The notes: generated by a model from the sequence alone, not told the origin. Counted from the first letter of the stretch, positions 43,163-51,083 are shown. The stretch: 64,000 nt of DNA from Bradyrhizobium sp. C9 (GCF_002532045.1 NZ_NWTG01000003.1:434001-498000), one strand, 5' to 3'. Translations and numbers: made by a program.

Positions 43163-44290
43163 TCAGGCCTGCGCCATCTCGTCATGCACGGGATAATCCG
43201 TGTAGCCCTTCTCCTCGCCGGCATAGAAGGTCGCGCGGTTGTACTTGGTCAGCGGATAGCCGCGCTGCAGGCGGCGCGGCAGGTCCGGATTGGAGATGAA
43301 GTAGCGGCCGAATGCGATCGCATCGGCATGACCTTCCGCGACCGCGCTCTGCGCGCTGTCGCCGACGAAATTTCCGGCTGATATCAGCACGCCGCTCCAC
43401 ATCGGGCGGTACAGCACCATCGCCGACGGCACGTTCTGCCAGTCGACCTCGGCGCGGCCGGTGCCCGAGGCGCGCGGCTCGATGAAATGCAGATAGGCGA
43501 GCCCGAACTTGTCCAGCGCCTTGATGGCGTGGCTGTAGAGCGGCATCGGGTCGGCCTCGCCGCTGCCGTTGGCAATGCCGTAGGGCGAGAGCCGCACGCC
43601 GACGCGGTTGGCGCCCCACACCTCGGTCACCGCCTGCGCCACTTCCAGCAGGAAGCGGACGCGGTTCTCGATCGAGCCGCCATACTGATCGGTGCGCAAA
43701 TTGCTGCGCGATTGCAGGAACTGCTCGATCAGATAGCCATTGGCGCCGTGGATCTCGACACCGTCGAAGCCGGCGGCAAGCGCGTTCTTCGCCCCTTGCC
43801 GGTAGGCCTCGACCATCAGCGCGACCTCACCGGTCGTAAGCGCACGCGGCGTCTCGTAGTCGACCACCTTGCCGTCCGCCGTCATGCACTTGAACTCGGA
43901 GGGGATCGCGACCGCCGACGGCGCCACCGGCAGCGCGTCATCCGGCTGGAACGAGGAATGCGAGACACGGCCGACGTGCCAGAGCTGCAGGAAGATCAGC
44001 CCGCCCTTGGCGTGCACGGCATCCACCACCTCGCGCCAGCCCGCGATCTGGGCCTCGTTGTAGATGCCGGGGACGCCGGGATTGCCGAAGCCGGTGGCGA
44101 CCACCGGCGAGGCTTCCGCGATCAGCAGGCCGCCTTGTGTGGCGCGCTGCGCGTAATATTCCGCGTTCATCGGCCGCGGCGCGAGGCTCGGCCGCGCCGC
44201 CCGCATGCGCGTCAGTGGCGCCATCACGACACGGTGCTTCAGCTCATAGGGACCGACCTTGAGCGGCGAAAACAGCGACGGAGAACTCAT
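43163..44290 (-). CDS. Old Yellow Enzyme-family alkene reductase (NemA/XenB type)
   Basis: A 375-residue FMN TIM-barrel reductase that uses NAD(P)H to reduce activated C=C bonds, nitro groups or nitrate esters. It shows HRVVMAPLTRMRA with the FMN-binding Thr, GGLIFLQLWHVGRVSH, the substrate pair in VEIHGANGYLIEQFLQS (HxxN), RTDQYGGSIENR and AIAFGRYFISNPDLPRRL. The two active-site and flavin features expected for a classical OYE are complete. It lies next to, and divergent from, the ModE-type regulator gene, with 102 bases between them that hold an inverted repeat TGTTCGC-N22-GCGAACA (44342-44377). Confidence 0.92.
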   Translation of the reverse strand: MSSPSLFSPLKVGPYELKHRVVMAPLTRMRAARPSLAPRPMNAEYYAQRATQGGLLIAEASPVVATGFGNPGVPGIYNEAQIAGWREVVDAVHAKGGLIFLQLWHVGRVSHSSFQPDDALPVAPSAVAIPSEFKCMTADGKVVDYETPRALTTGEVALMVEAYRQGAKNALAAGFDGVEIHGANGYLIEQFLQSRSNLRTDQYGGSIENRVRFLLEVAQAVTEVWGANRVGVRLSPYGIANGSGEADPMPLYSHAIKALDKFGLAYLHFIEPRASGTGRAEVDWQNVPSAMVLYRPMWSGVLISAGNFVGDSAQSAVAEGHADAIAFGRYFISNPDLPRRLQRGYPLTKYNRATFYAGEEKGYTDYPVHDEMAQA

Positions 44291-44392
44291 GCCTACCCCG
44301 ATTATTCTTTGTGATGTCCCGTTATGTCACGGGTTCATCTTGTTCGCAAAAGCAGGTAGTGGCAATCTAGCGAACAGACAAGCAGGCTTGCC

Positions 44393-44776
44393 ATGTCGAA
44401 AACGAGCGCCACATCGCTCCCCTCGTTGAGCGTCCGCATCGATCTCGATGCCGAAGACCGCATCGGACCGGGCAAGATCCTGCTGCTCGAGCAGATCAGG
44501 GAATGCGGCTCGATCTCCGCCGCCGGCCGCGCCATGGACATGAGCTACAAGCGCGCCTGGGACCTCGTCGACGAGATCAACCGCATCTGCCGGCAGGCGG
44601 CGGTGGAACGGCAGACCGGCGGCAAGAACGGCGGCGGCGCGGTGCTGACCCCGTTCGGTCTCTCCTTGGTGGCACGCTACCGCAAGATCGAGCGCGATGC
44701 GGCGACCGCCGTGCGCAAGGACCTCGAGGCCCTGCGCAGCGACATCGGCAAGCCGAAGAAGGCCGCGGGGCGGTAA
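44393..44776 (+). CDS. ModE-type winged-helix regulator without molybdate-binding domain
   Basis: A 127-residue protein matching only the N-terminal DNA-binding half of ModE. It has LSVRIDLDAEDRIGPGKILL, EQIRECGSISAAGRAMDMSY with KRAWDLVDEINR, and the wing QTGGKNGGGAVLTPFG. E. coli ModE adds two MOP domains that bind molybdate; here the protein stops after a helical tail (ARYRKIERDAATAVRKDLEA) and a basic end. It may sense molybdenum through a partner, or not at all. Mo-box-like sites lie at 46583 and 48194 in this cluster. It is divergent from the alkene reductase gene. Confidence 0.82.
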   Translation: MSKTSATSLPSLSVRIDLDAEDRIGPGKILLLEQIRECGSISAAGRAMDMSYKRAWDLVDEINRICRQAAVERQTGGKNGGGAVLTPFGLSLVARYRKIERDAATAVRKDLEALRSDIGKPKKAAGR

Positions 44777-44970
44777 AGGCAAGAGCCGGCGGCCGTTACA
44801 GGGGCGCTTACGAAAATATCGAAAACAACCCCATGCAAAGTAGCCGGCGGCGGCCTGCGAGGCGACTTGACACGTCGGGCAACTCAGCGATATATTTCTA
44901 ATATTCAGAAATAGCGCAGGCGTTGTGTGGGAGGCTTCCCTCCGCTAGCGCGCCGAACGTTGAGACCTGT

Positions 44971-45030
44971 ACCCCCTCACCCGCCGCGCAAGGGCGCGGC
45001 GACCTCTCCCCGCAGGCGGGGAGAGGTGAG
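44971..45030. repeat. Family B palindromic element, half copy
   Basis: ACCCCCTCACCCGCCGCGCA, AGGGCGCGGCGACCTCTCCC and CGCAGGCGGGGAGAGGTGAG match only the right half of family B. It lies 15 bases beyond the aldehyde dehydrogenase stop and its inner CCTCTCCCCGC/GCGGGGAGAGG hairpin may terminate that gene on the minus strand. Confidence 0.7.
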
Positions 45031-45044
45031 GAGCAAGTCGGATC

Positions 45045-46541
45045 CTAGCCGGTCTTGATCCAGACCGCCTTGACGTTGAGGTATTCCTCGACGTGCTGCT
45101 TGCCGGACTCGCGGCCGTAGCCGCTCATCTTGTAGCCGCCGAACGGCACCGCCGGATCCATCGCCTGGTAGCAATTGACCCAGACCGAGCCGGCGCGCAG
45201 CGCCTTGGCGACCTGGTGCGCCTTGCTGACATTGGTGGTCCAGACACCCGAGCCGAGGCCGAAGGTGGTGGCATTGGCGCGCTTGATCAGCTCGTCCGGA
45301 TCCTTGAACGAGATCGCCGAGATCACCGGGCCGAAGATCTCCTCCTGGGCGATGCGCATGTTGTCCTGCACATTGGCGAACACGGTCGGCTGCACGAAAT
45401 AGCCCTTCGACAGCGCGCCCTCGGTGAGGCGGCCGCCGCCGACCACGGCCTTGGCGCCTTCCTTCGCGCCGATATCGAGATAGCCCGAGACGCGATCGAG
45501 CTGATCCTTCGACACCAGCGGCCCAATCTGGGTGTTGGGATCGAGGCCGTTGCCGACCTGCAGCTTCTTGCCGAACTCGGCGACGCGGCCGACGAATTCG
45601 TCATAGACCTTCTGCTCGACGAACAGCCGGGTGCCGGCACTGCAGATCTGGCCGGAATTGGCGAACACCGCCATCGCAGCGCCCGGCACGGCAGCATCGA
45701 GGTCGGCGTCGGCGAACACGATGTCCGGCGACTTGCCGCCGAGTTCGAGCGAGACGCGCTTGAGGTTGCCGGCCGAGGCACGGATGATTGATTGTCCCGT
45801 GACGTGCGAGCCGGTGAAGGCGACCTTGTCGACATCGGGGTGCGAGGCAAGCGCGGCACCCGCGATCTCGCCGTAGCCCGGCACGACGTTGACGACTCCG
45901 GGCGGAATGCCGGCCTCCATGCAGAGCTCGCCGATGCGCAGCGAGGTCAGCGGCGATTCCTCGGCCGGCTTCAGCACCACGGTGCAGCCGGTCGCGATCG
46001 CGGGACCGATCTTCCAGATCGAGGCGGTCAGCGGACCGTTCCAGGGGATGATGGCGCCGACCACGCCGATCGGCTCCTTCAGCGTGTAGGAGAAAATCTC
46101 GCCGGGCAGCGAATTCTCGATGGTCTCGCCATGGATCGCGGTGGCCTGACCGGCGTAGTAGCGCAGCATGCCGAGCGCCCGCAGTCTGTTGCCGCGGGTG
46201 CGGCTGATCGGTGCGCCCATGTCGAGCGTATCGAGCTGGGACAGTTCCTCGAAATTGGCTTCAACCAACTCGGCGAGCTTGAGCAGCATGTTCTGCCGCT
46301 CGAACGGCTTGACCTTGCTCCACGGCCCTTCGAAGGCGCGACGCGCCGCCGCAACCGCACGGTTGATGTCCTCGGCATCGCCTTCGGCGACGGAGGCGAG
46401 CAATTCGCCGGTGGCGGGGTTGTGGGTTTCGAATTTCTTGCCGGAGGCGGCGTCGACCCATTTGCCGTCGATCAGCATCTGCTTGTAGGAGCCGTCGGCA
46501 TAAGGATGGCGCGTGATCGGAATAGCCTGCGAAACAGCCAT
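45045..46541 (-). CDS. NAD(P)-dependent aldehyde dehydrogenase 1
   Basis: A 498-residue aldehyde dehydrogenase. It shows GVVGAIIPWNGPLTAS, VVLKPAEESPLTSLRIGEL, FTGSHVTGQSIIRASAGN (cofactor loop), the general base Glu in VSLELGGKSPDIVF and the nucleophile Cys in FANSGQICSAGTRLFVEQ. The rest, including AQEEIFGPVISAISF and PFGGYKMSGYGRESG, is complete. It is closest to broad-range and phenylacetaldehyde-type enzymes, and needs no molybdenum. AGGGAG lies before the ATG. It is divergent from an SDR gene across 192 bases that contain a Mo-box-like site. Confidence 0.95.
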   Translation of the reverse strand: MAVSQAIPITRHPYADGSYKQMLIDGKWVDAASGKKFETHNPATGELLASVAEGDAEDINRAVAAARRAFEGPWSKVKPFERQNMLLKLAELVEANFEELSQLDTLDMGAPISRTRGNRLRALGMLRYYAGQATAIHGETIENSLPGEIFSYTLKEPIGVVGAIIPWNGPLTASIWKIGPAIATGCTVVLKPAEESPLTSLRIGELCMEAGIPPGVVNVVPGYGEIAGAALASHPDVDKVAFTGSHVTGQSIIRASAGNLKRVSLELGGKSPDIVFADADLDAAVPGAAMAVFANSGQICSAGTRLFVEQKVYDEFVGRVAEFGKKLQVGNGLDPNTQIGPLVSKDQLDRVSGYLDIGAKEGAKAVVGGGRLTEGALSKGYFVQPTVFANVQDNMRIAQEEIFGPVISAISFKDPDELIKRANATTFGLGSGVWTTNVSKAHQVAKALRAGSVWVNCYQAMDPAVPFGGYKMSGYGRESGKQHVEEYLNVKAVWIKTG

Positions 46542-46582
46542 GTTTGCACTCCCTGTAAATGTCGGCTGAGGTGTTTTGGAAG

Positions 46583-46606
46583 CGTTATATCGGCGATTCT
46601 ACAGCG
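46583..46606. promoter_or_regulatory. Mo-box-like sequence between aldehyde dehydrogenase 1 and SDR genes
   Basis: CGTTATAT at 46583-46590 is a perfect ModE half site (consensus CGNTATAT). At the consensus spacing of eight bases, CTACAGCG (46599-46606) matches the second half (ATATANCG) with two mismatches. It lies 42 bases upstream of the aldehyde dehydrogenase start. One good half only, so weak evidence. Confidence 0.3.
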
Positions 46607-46733
46607 CGGGCGCGAAACCGTAAAGCGAAGCAAGCGTTGTCGAGGGTGGCGCGCATGAAAACCTCCCATGCACCAGCGTGCATGCCGGGTGCGATATACT
46701 GATTTTCCAACTCAGCCACAAATGAGAGCGACG

Positions 46734-47585
46734 ATGCCCCACCCCGTGATGTCACCCAATCATGTTGCCGTGATCACCGGAGGCGCATCCGGCATCGGGC
46801 TTGCCGCCGCGACGCGATTTGCCCAAGCCGGCATGAAGGTCTGCATCGCCGATCTCGGCGATGACAGGCTGAAGGCGGCTGCGACAAAACTGTCATCTGC
46901 CGCACCTGGTGGCGCCGCCGACATCATGACGGCTGCGGTCGATGTCAGCCGCGCCGATGAGGTCGCAGGCCTCGAGGCCGCCGTCGCGAAGGAGTTCGGC
47001 GGCACCGACATCCTGATGAACAATGCCGGCATCCAGCCCGGCAGCGCGATGTTCGGGCCCGCGGACAATTGGCGGCGCATCCTGGGCGTCAATCTGTGGG
47101 GCGTCATCAACGGCACGCAGGCGTTCGCGCCCAACATGATCAAGCGCGGCCGGCCCGGGCTGATCATCAACACCGGCTCCAAACAGGGCATCACCACGCC
47201 GCCGGGCGATCCCGCCTACAATGTCTCCAAGGCCGGCGTGAAGGCGTTCACCGAGGCGCTGCAGCACGAGCTGCGCAACACCGACGGCTGCAAGATTTCG
47301 GCGTATCTCTTGATTCCGGGCTTTGTCTTCACCGGGCTGACCGCGCGCGGCCGCATCGAGAAGCCGGCCGGCGCCTGGACAGCGGAGCAGACCGTCGACT
47401 TCATGATCGAACACCTTTCTGCAGGCGATTTCTACATCCTCTGCCCCGACAACGACGTGCCGCGCGCGCTCGACGAACGCCGCATCCTGTGGGCCGCCGG
47501 CGATATCGTCGAGAACCGCCCGCCGCTGTCGCGCTGGCATCCGGATTTCGGCGACGCGTTCGCGGCGTTCGTGAAGGGGAAGTGA
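46734..47585 (+). CDS. Short-chain dehydrogenase/reductase (SDR)
   Basis: A 283-residue classical SDR. It shows the dinucleotide-binding TGGASGIGLAAATRFA, Asp after the second strand (CIADLGDDRLKAA), NNAGIQPGSAM, Ser in IINTGSKQG(I) and the active-site Tyr-Lys in DPAYNVSKAGVKAFTEAL. The acidic residue after strand 2 suggests NAD rather than NADP. The substrate is unknown. In-frame ATGs occur at 46722 and 46734; GAGAG before the second favours it. It is divergent from aldehyde dehydrogenase 1, so the two may act on the same alcohol-aldehyde route. Confidence 0.9.
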   Translation: MPHPVMSPNHVAVITGGASGIGLAAATRFAQAGMKVCIADLGDDRLKAAATKLSSAAPGGAADIMTAAVDVSRADEVAGLEAAVAKEFGGTDILMNNAGIQPGSAMFGPADNWRRILGVNLWGVINGTQAFAPNMIKRGRPGLIINTGSKQGITTPPGDPAYNVSKAGVKAFTEALQHELRNTDGCKISAYLLIPGFVFTGLTARGRIEKPAGAWTAEQTVDFMIEHLSAGDFYILCPDNDVPRALDERRILWAAGDIVENRPPLSRWHPDFGDAFAAFVKGK

Positions 47586-47595
47586 GGTCTCTCCT

Positions 47596-47681
47596 CGTCA
47601 TTGCGAGAAGCGAAGCGACGGAGCAATCCATGGCACCGCATATGTGGAGGGATGGATTGCTTCGCTTCGCTCGCAATGACG
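47596..47681. repeat. Imperfect-palindrome element (CGTCATTGCGAG family)
   Basis: CGTCATTGCGAGAAGCGAAG and GGAGCAATCCATGG mirrored by GATGGATTGCTTCGCTTCGC and TCGCAATGACG. Directly follows the SDR gene and is itself followed by another element of a different family. Confidence 0.82.
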
Positions 47682-47698
47682 TGGAAACGACACAGATC

Positions 47699-47783
47699 GT
47701 AGGATGGGTAGAGCGAAGCGAAACCCATCAACTCGATATCCGCGGCCCGAATGATGGGTTTCGCTTCGCTCTACCCATCCTAC
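47699..47783. repeat. Imperfect-palindrome element (GTAGGATGGGTAGAG family)
   Basis: GTAGGATGGGTAGAGCGAAG with CGAAACCCATCA, mirrored by TGATGGGTTTCGCTTCG and CTCTACCCATCCTAC. Its right end is six bases from the stop of the small unknown gene at 47790. Confidence 0.82.
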
Positions 47784-47789
47784 AGACTC

Positions 47790-48170
47790 TCAATTCGCCC
47801 GCACCTGCACTGGCGTCTCCGGCTGCGACACCAGCGCCTCGCCGAGCTCGTTCTGCTGGGCGCGCGGGATCGAGAAGCAGACGCTGAAGCCGTCCGACGT
47901 CTTCAGCGTCATCATGCCATGGGCCGGATCGGTCGACTGCTCGAGCACCCATGAAGCCAGCGGATAGGCGTAGCGCAGGCTCTGGTCGCCGAAACGGGTC
48001 TGCAACGCCTTGCTGATCAGCCCGGGCAGCGTCATCACCAGTGCGCCGACCTGGTTGATCGACAGGCGGATGGTTGCGGGCTCACCCTTGCCGTCGACGA
48101 ATCCGAGCGAAATGGCGCAGCCGTCAGGTGCGACTTCGCAGGTGGTGAGCTCCTGGGTTTCGATCTGCAT
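47790..48170 (-). CDS. Small unknown protein divergent from aldehyde dehydrogenase 2
   Basis: From the ATG at 48170 (GGAG seven bases upstream) the product has 126 residues; an ATG at 48188 is also in frame. It is an alpha/beta protein with no signal peptide. Segments include TCEVAPDGCAISLGFVDGKG, TIRLSINQVGALVMTLPGLI and GFSVCFSIPRAQQNELGEAL. I do not recognise the family. A much longer open frame continues across the divergent dehydrogenase gene, but that part is its antisense shadow. The promoter region holds two Mo-box-like sequences, so expression may follow molybdenum status. Confidence 0.6.
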   Translation of the reverse strand: MQIETQELTTCEVAPDGCAISLGFVDGKGEPATIRLSINQVGALVMTLPGLISKALQTRFGDQSLRYAYPLASWVLEQSTDPAHGMMTLKTSDGFSVCFSIPRAQQNELGEALVSQPETPVQVRAN

Positions 48171-48193
48171 ACCGGCACTCCGGATCATTTCTT

Positions 48194-48217
48194 CGTTATA
48201 TTTGTAAAGATATATCG
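48194..48217. promoter_or_regulatory. Mo-box-like palindrome (ModE-type site)
   Basis: CGTTATAT (48194-48201), eight bases, then ATATATCG (48210-48217). Both halves match the ModE consensus CGNTATAT-N8-ATATANCG perfectly and at the right spacing. It lies 24 bases upstream of the small unknown gene and about 130 bases before aldehyde dehydrogenase 2. A ModE-type regulator is encoded 3.4 kb away. Confidence 0.55.
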
Positions 48218-48284
48218 CTCGGGTAACCGGCGTCCAGCCGTTATTGCAGACCTCGCTTTGGCCGTGGCCCGCCCGCCGCAACCG

Positions 48285-48306
48285 TGATATATGATAGGAT
48301 ATAGCG
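48285..48306. promoter_or_regulatory. Second Mo-box-like sequence, nearer aldehyde dehydrogenase 2
   Basis: TGATATAT (48285-48292, one mismatch to CGNTATAT) and ATATAGCG (48299-48306, perfect) are separated by six bases rather than eight. It lies 42 bases upstream of the aldehyde dehydrogenase 2 start, where a repressor or activator would act on its promoter. Confidence 0.35.
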
Positions 48307-48347
48307 AGGTCCGCGAAGGACCCGTTTGACCAGGGAGAGCAAAGCCT

Positions 48348-49757
48348 ATGAGTGATTACAAGCTTCTCATCGACGGCAAGATGGTACCCGGCGACCAGAC
48401 CATGCCGGTGCTCAATCCGGCGACCGAAGAGGTGGTGGCGCAATGCCCCCGCGCCTCCAAGGAGCAGCTCGACAAGGCCGTCGCCGCGGCGAAGGCCGCC
48501 TACCCGGCATGGGCCGCCACGCCGATGGAAGAGCGCCGCAAGCTCATCATCAAGATGGCCGAGGCGATCGAGGCCAACGCCAACGAGCTCGCGCACATCC
48601 TGACCAGCGAACAGGGCAAGCCGCTCGCGGACGCCACCGGCGAAGTGATGGGCATGGCCGGCTTCTTCCGCTATCTCGGCTCGCTCGATCTGCCGATGCG
48701 CGTGGTCGAGAATTCCGGCGACCGCAAGGTCGAGGCCTATCGCCGCCCGCTCGGCGTGGTCGGCGCGATCATCCCCTGGAACTATCCGCTGCTGATCCTG
48801 GCGTTCAAGCTGCCGTCGGCGCTGCTCGCCGGCAACACCCTGGTGGTGAAGCCTGCACCCACCACGCCGCTGGCCTCGCTGCGCTTTGCCGAACTGGTCA
48901 AGGACATCCTGCCGAAGGGCGTGCTCAACTTCATCGCCGACGCCAACGATCTCGGCGACCACATGACCAAGCACCCTGACATCCGCAAGATCTCCTTCAC
49001 CGGCTCGACCGCAACCGGCCAGAAGGTGATGGCGAGCGCATCGCAGACATTGAAGCGGATCACGCTCGAGCTCGGCGGCAACGACGCCGGCATCGTGCTC
49101 GACGACGTCGATCCGAAGAAGGTGGCGCCCGGCATCTTCGAGGGCGCATTCCAGAACTCCGGCCAGGTCTGCCTCGCCATCAAGCGGCTCTATGTGCATG
49201 AGTCGGTCTATGACGAGATCTGCAACGAGCTGGTCGCGATTGCGAAGAACACCGTGGTCGATGACGGCTCCAAGCAGGGCACCAAGCTCGGCCCGCTGCA
49301 GAACAAGATGCAGTACGAGAAGGTGAAGGCGTTCCTCGACGACGCCCGCAAGAACGGCAATGTGATCGCCGGCGGCGCCGCGATGGACCGTCCCGGCTAT
49401 TTCATCGAGCCCACCATCGTGCGCGACATCAAGGAAGGCTCCAAGCTGGTCGACGAGGAGCAGTTCGGCCCGGTGCTGCCGGTGATCAAATATTCCGACA
49501 AGGATGACGTGATCCGCCGCGCCAACGCCACCACCTACGGCCTCGGCGCGTCGGTCTGGTCGTCGGACATCAAGCGGGCGCATGAGGTCGCGACCCAGAT
49601 CGAGGCCGGCACGGTGTGGATCAACAAGCACCTCGACATGGCCCCGAACATTCCGTTCGGCGGCGCCAAGCAGTCGGGCATCGGCACCGAATTCGCCGAG
49701 GAAGGCCTCGCCGAATTCACCCAGCTGCAGATCATCAACGGCCCGCCGGCCGCCTGA
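48348..49757 (+). CDS. NAD(P)-dependent aldehyde dehydrogenase 2
   Basis: A 469-residue aldehyde dehydrogenase only moderately related to the one at 45045. It shows GVVGAIIPWNYPLLILAFKL, VVKPAPTTPLASLRFAELV, FTGSTATGQKVMASASQTLK, the Glu in ITLELGGNDAGIVLDDV and the Cys in FQNSGQVCLAIKRLYVHE. The LELGGNDA variant is seen in several bacterial aldehyde dehydrogenases with broad substrates. GGGAGAG precedes the ATG. It precedes the DUF2478-like gene, with a 14-bp hairpin between them, and shares a Mo-box-containing divergent promoter. Confidence 0.95.
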   Translation: MSDYKLLIDGKMVPGDQTMPVLNPATEEVVAQCPRASKEQLDKAVAAAKAAYPAWAATPMEERRKLIIKMAEAIEANANELAHILTSEQGKPLADATGEVMGMAGFFRYLGSLDLPMRVVENSGDRKVEAYRRPLGVVGAIIPWNYPLLILAFKLPSALLAGNTLVVKPAPTTPLASLRFAELVKDILPKGVLNFIADANDLGDHMTKHPDIRKISFTGSTATGQKVMASASQTLKRITLELGGNDAGIVLDDVDPKKVAPGIFEGAFQNSGQVCLAIKRLYVHESVYDEICNELVAIAKNTVVDDGSKQGTKLGPLQNKMQYEKVKAFLDDARKNGNVIAGGAAMDRPGYFIEPTIVRDIKEGSKLVDEEQFGPVLPVIKYSDKDDVIRRANATTYGLGASVWSSDIKRAHEVATQIEAGTVWINKHLDMAPNIPFGGAKQSGIGTEFAEEGLAEFTQLQIINGPPAA

Positions 49758-49768
49758 TCGGAAAACAT

Positions 49769-49820
49769 GCGGCCGCGACGCCTTGGTACCCCTTGGCGCC
49801 CCCTTTGGCGTCGCGGCCGC
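49769..49820. repeat. Perfect 14-bp inverted repeat between aldehyde dehydrogenase 2 and DUF2478-like genes
   Basis: GCGGCCGCGACGCC (49769-49782) and GGCGTCGCGGCCGC (49807-49820) are exact inverted copies around 24 bases. No T-run follows, so it is more likely an RNA processing or stability hairpin than a simple terminator. It starts about a dozen bases after the dehydrogenase stop. Confidence 0.75.
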
Positions 49821-49850
49821 CGCTCTCCTCCACAACGAACAGAGCCCAAC

Positions 49851-50426
49851 ATGTTCGATGCCCAATGCGACCTTGCCGCCCTGGTCTATGACGATCACGA
49901 CGATCCCGACGCCATCCTGCGCGACTTCCCCGGCGACCTGAAGGCGCACGGCGCGCGTGTGGTCGGCATGGTGCAATCAGGCCAATGCGCGGATTCCAGC
50001 CTGTCGGCGGTGCTGGTCCACAGCGGCGAGACGCTGCTGCTGGCGCAGCCGCCGGCTCCGAGCACTGCAAGTTCTGGTGCGACCGGCTGCAAGCTCGACC
50101 TGTCGCGGTTGCAGGCCGCCGGCATCCGCGTCGCCGATGCGCTCGCCGAAGGCGCCGACCTCGTCATCGTCAACCGCTTCGGCAAGCGGGAACGCGACGG
50201 CAAGGGTCTTGGCTTCGTGATCGAGCGCGCGCTCGACGCCGACATTCCCGTCGTGATCGCGGTCTCCCGCCAAGGCTTTGCCGACTGGATCAAATTCGCC
50301 GGCGGCATGAGCGTGAAGCTCGCCTGCGACCGCCAGGCGCTGGATGCCTGGTGGCGTAACGTCTCGCTGCGGACCGCGGCCCGAATCGCGCCGAATCACA
50401 CCACGGTCTGCGAGGCGTTCAAGTAG
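49851..50426 (+). CDS. DUF2478-like putative NTPase-fold protein
   Basis: A 191-residue protein whose pattern recalls DUF2478: AALVYDDHDDPDAILRDF, ARVVGMVQSGQ, GATGCKLDLSRLQAAG, GADLVIVNRFGKRERDGKGL and DIPVVIAVSRQGFADWIKFAGG. Members are small P-loop-derived or NTPase-like proteins often found near molybdenum transport and storage genes; this link is from memory of genome neighbourhoods. A classical Walker A motif is not seen. It follows aldehyde dehydrogenase 2 across a hairpin, in a cluster with Mo-box-like sites. Confidence 0.68.
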   Translation: MFDAQCDLAALVYDDHDDPDAILRDFPGDLKAHGARVVGMVQSGQCADSSLSAVLVHSGETLLLAQPPAPSTASSGATGCKLDLSRLQAAGIRVADALAEGADLVIVNRFGKRERDGKGLGFVIERALDADIPVVIAVSRQGFADWIKFAGGMSVKLACDRQALDAWWRNVSLRTAARIAPNHTTVCEAFK

Positions 50427-50435
50427 AGGTGCTTT

Positions 50436-50466
50436 GTGGGGTGGGTACTCTCGGCCATCCCACCTA
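50436..50466. repeat. Short palindromic element (GGTGGGTA...)
   Basis: GTGGGGTGGGTACTCTCGG then CCATCCCACCTAC, a short, probably worn copy of the GTAGGGTGGGTT family, just after the DUF2478-like gene. Confidence 0.5.
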
Positions 50467-50478
50467 CGGACCATCACT

Positions 50479-50518
50479 GTCATCCCCGCAAAGGCTTCAC
50501 CCTTCGCGGGGATGACGG
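50479..50518. repeat. Short palindrome (GTCATCCCCGC...GCGGGGATGAC)
   Basis: GTCATCCCCGCAAAGGCTTC ... CCTTCGCGGGGATGACGG folds into an 11-base stem with a short loop. Typical of the same class of intergenic hairpins. Confidence 0.75.
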
Positions 50519-50550
50519 GGTGCGAATTGTAGCGAGCGGCCTTCCCACGC

Positions 50551-50672
50551 CGTCGTCCTGGCGAAAGCCAGGACCCATAACCACCGAATTCGATTGAGAG
50601 TGCGATAGTCGCCGCAGCGTCGCACAACAACAAGCGATTGGGGTAAATGGGTCGGCTTTCGCCAGGACGACG
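50551..50672. repeat. Imperfect-palindrome element (CGTCGTCCTGGCGAAAGCC family)
   Basis: CGTCGTCCTGGCGAAAGCCA and GGACCCATAACCACCG at left, GGGTAAATGGGTCGGCTTTC and GCCAGGACGACG at right. With the two shorter elements before it, it fills the 291-base gap between the DUF2478-like and zinc-ribbon genes; no other gene is seen there. Confidence 0.8.
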
Positions 50673-50717
50673 CCGAATACATTCGCATTCTCTCAGGATG
50701 ACGGAAGCGAGGCCCGC

Positions 50718-50924
50718 TTACAGCGTTTCCTGCTTGTGGTCACAGTTCTTGCAGGTGAACTTGACGCGGGACTGGCCCTTTTCCGCCTGCACCCGGTTCG
50801 GCGCGCCGCATTTGCCGCAGACCGCCTCGATCCGGGTCGTGCCCTGCTTGATGACCAGGTTCCGCTTTTCCATGGTCTCGCGGATCAGGCGTTCCGCCTC
50901 TTCGCGCAACGATTGCTTCGACAT
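50718..50924 (-). CDS. Small zinc-ribbon protein
   Basis: A 68-residue protein with a helical basic N-terminus (KQSLREEAERLIRETMEKRN) and a zinc ribbon made of VCGKCGAPN and FTCKNCDHKQ, two CxxC pairs about 20 residues apart. The role is unknown; such proteins may bind RNA or DNA or assist other proteins. GGTGGGG precedes the ATG. It lies downstream of no clear operon, next to the five-gene cluster end but on the same strand after a repeat. Confidence 0.75.
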   Translation of the reverse strand: MSKQSLREEAERLIRETMEKRNLVIKQGTTRIEAVCGKCGAPNRVQAEKGQSRVKFTCKNCDHKQETL

Positions 50925-51016
50925 TAACCCCACCGGTCATTGGTTTGCGGGCGGCGTCATAGCACGACCCCGTGAAGCTTTGACAGCAGATATCGAGCTC
51001 TATTTGTGAGTATATC

Positions 51017-51083
51017 CTAGAGCGTTTTCGAGCGCAGTGGATACCGGTCCACGTGAAGAAAACGCGTCAATACAAAAAATCTA
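51017..51083. repeat. Repeat element (CTAGAGCGTTTTCGAGCG family) at the end of the five-gene operon
   Basis: CTAGAGCGTTTTCGAGCGCA, GTGGATACCGGTCCACGTGA and AGAAAACGCGTCAA match, from memory, a repeat common in Bradyrhizobium genomes. GCGTTTTC (51022-51029) and GAAAACGC (51058-51065) are perfect inverted arms. It touches the stop codon of the nitroreductase-like gene and probably ends that transcript. Confidence 0.7.

Noticed and set aside
44888..44916. CGATATAT ... AAATAGCG, a further Mo-box-like sequence after the ModE-type gene
   Set aside because: The halves are 13 bases apart instead of eight, one has a mismatch, and it lies between two convergent gene ends with no promoter to control.
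47790..49976. Open frame of 728 codons on the minus strand
   Set aside because: Only its last part (47790-48170) is a believable gene. The rest is antisense to aldehyde dehydrogenase 2 and has shadow-like composition.
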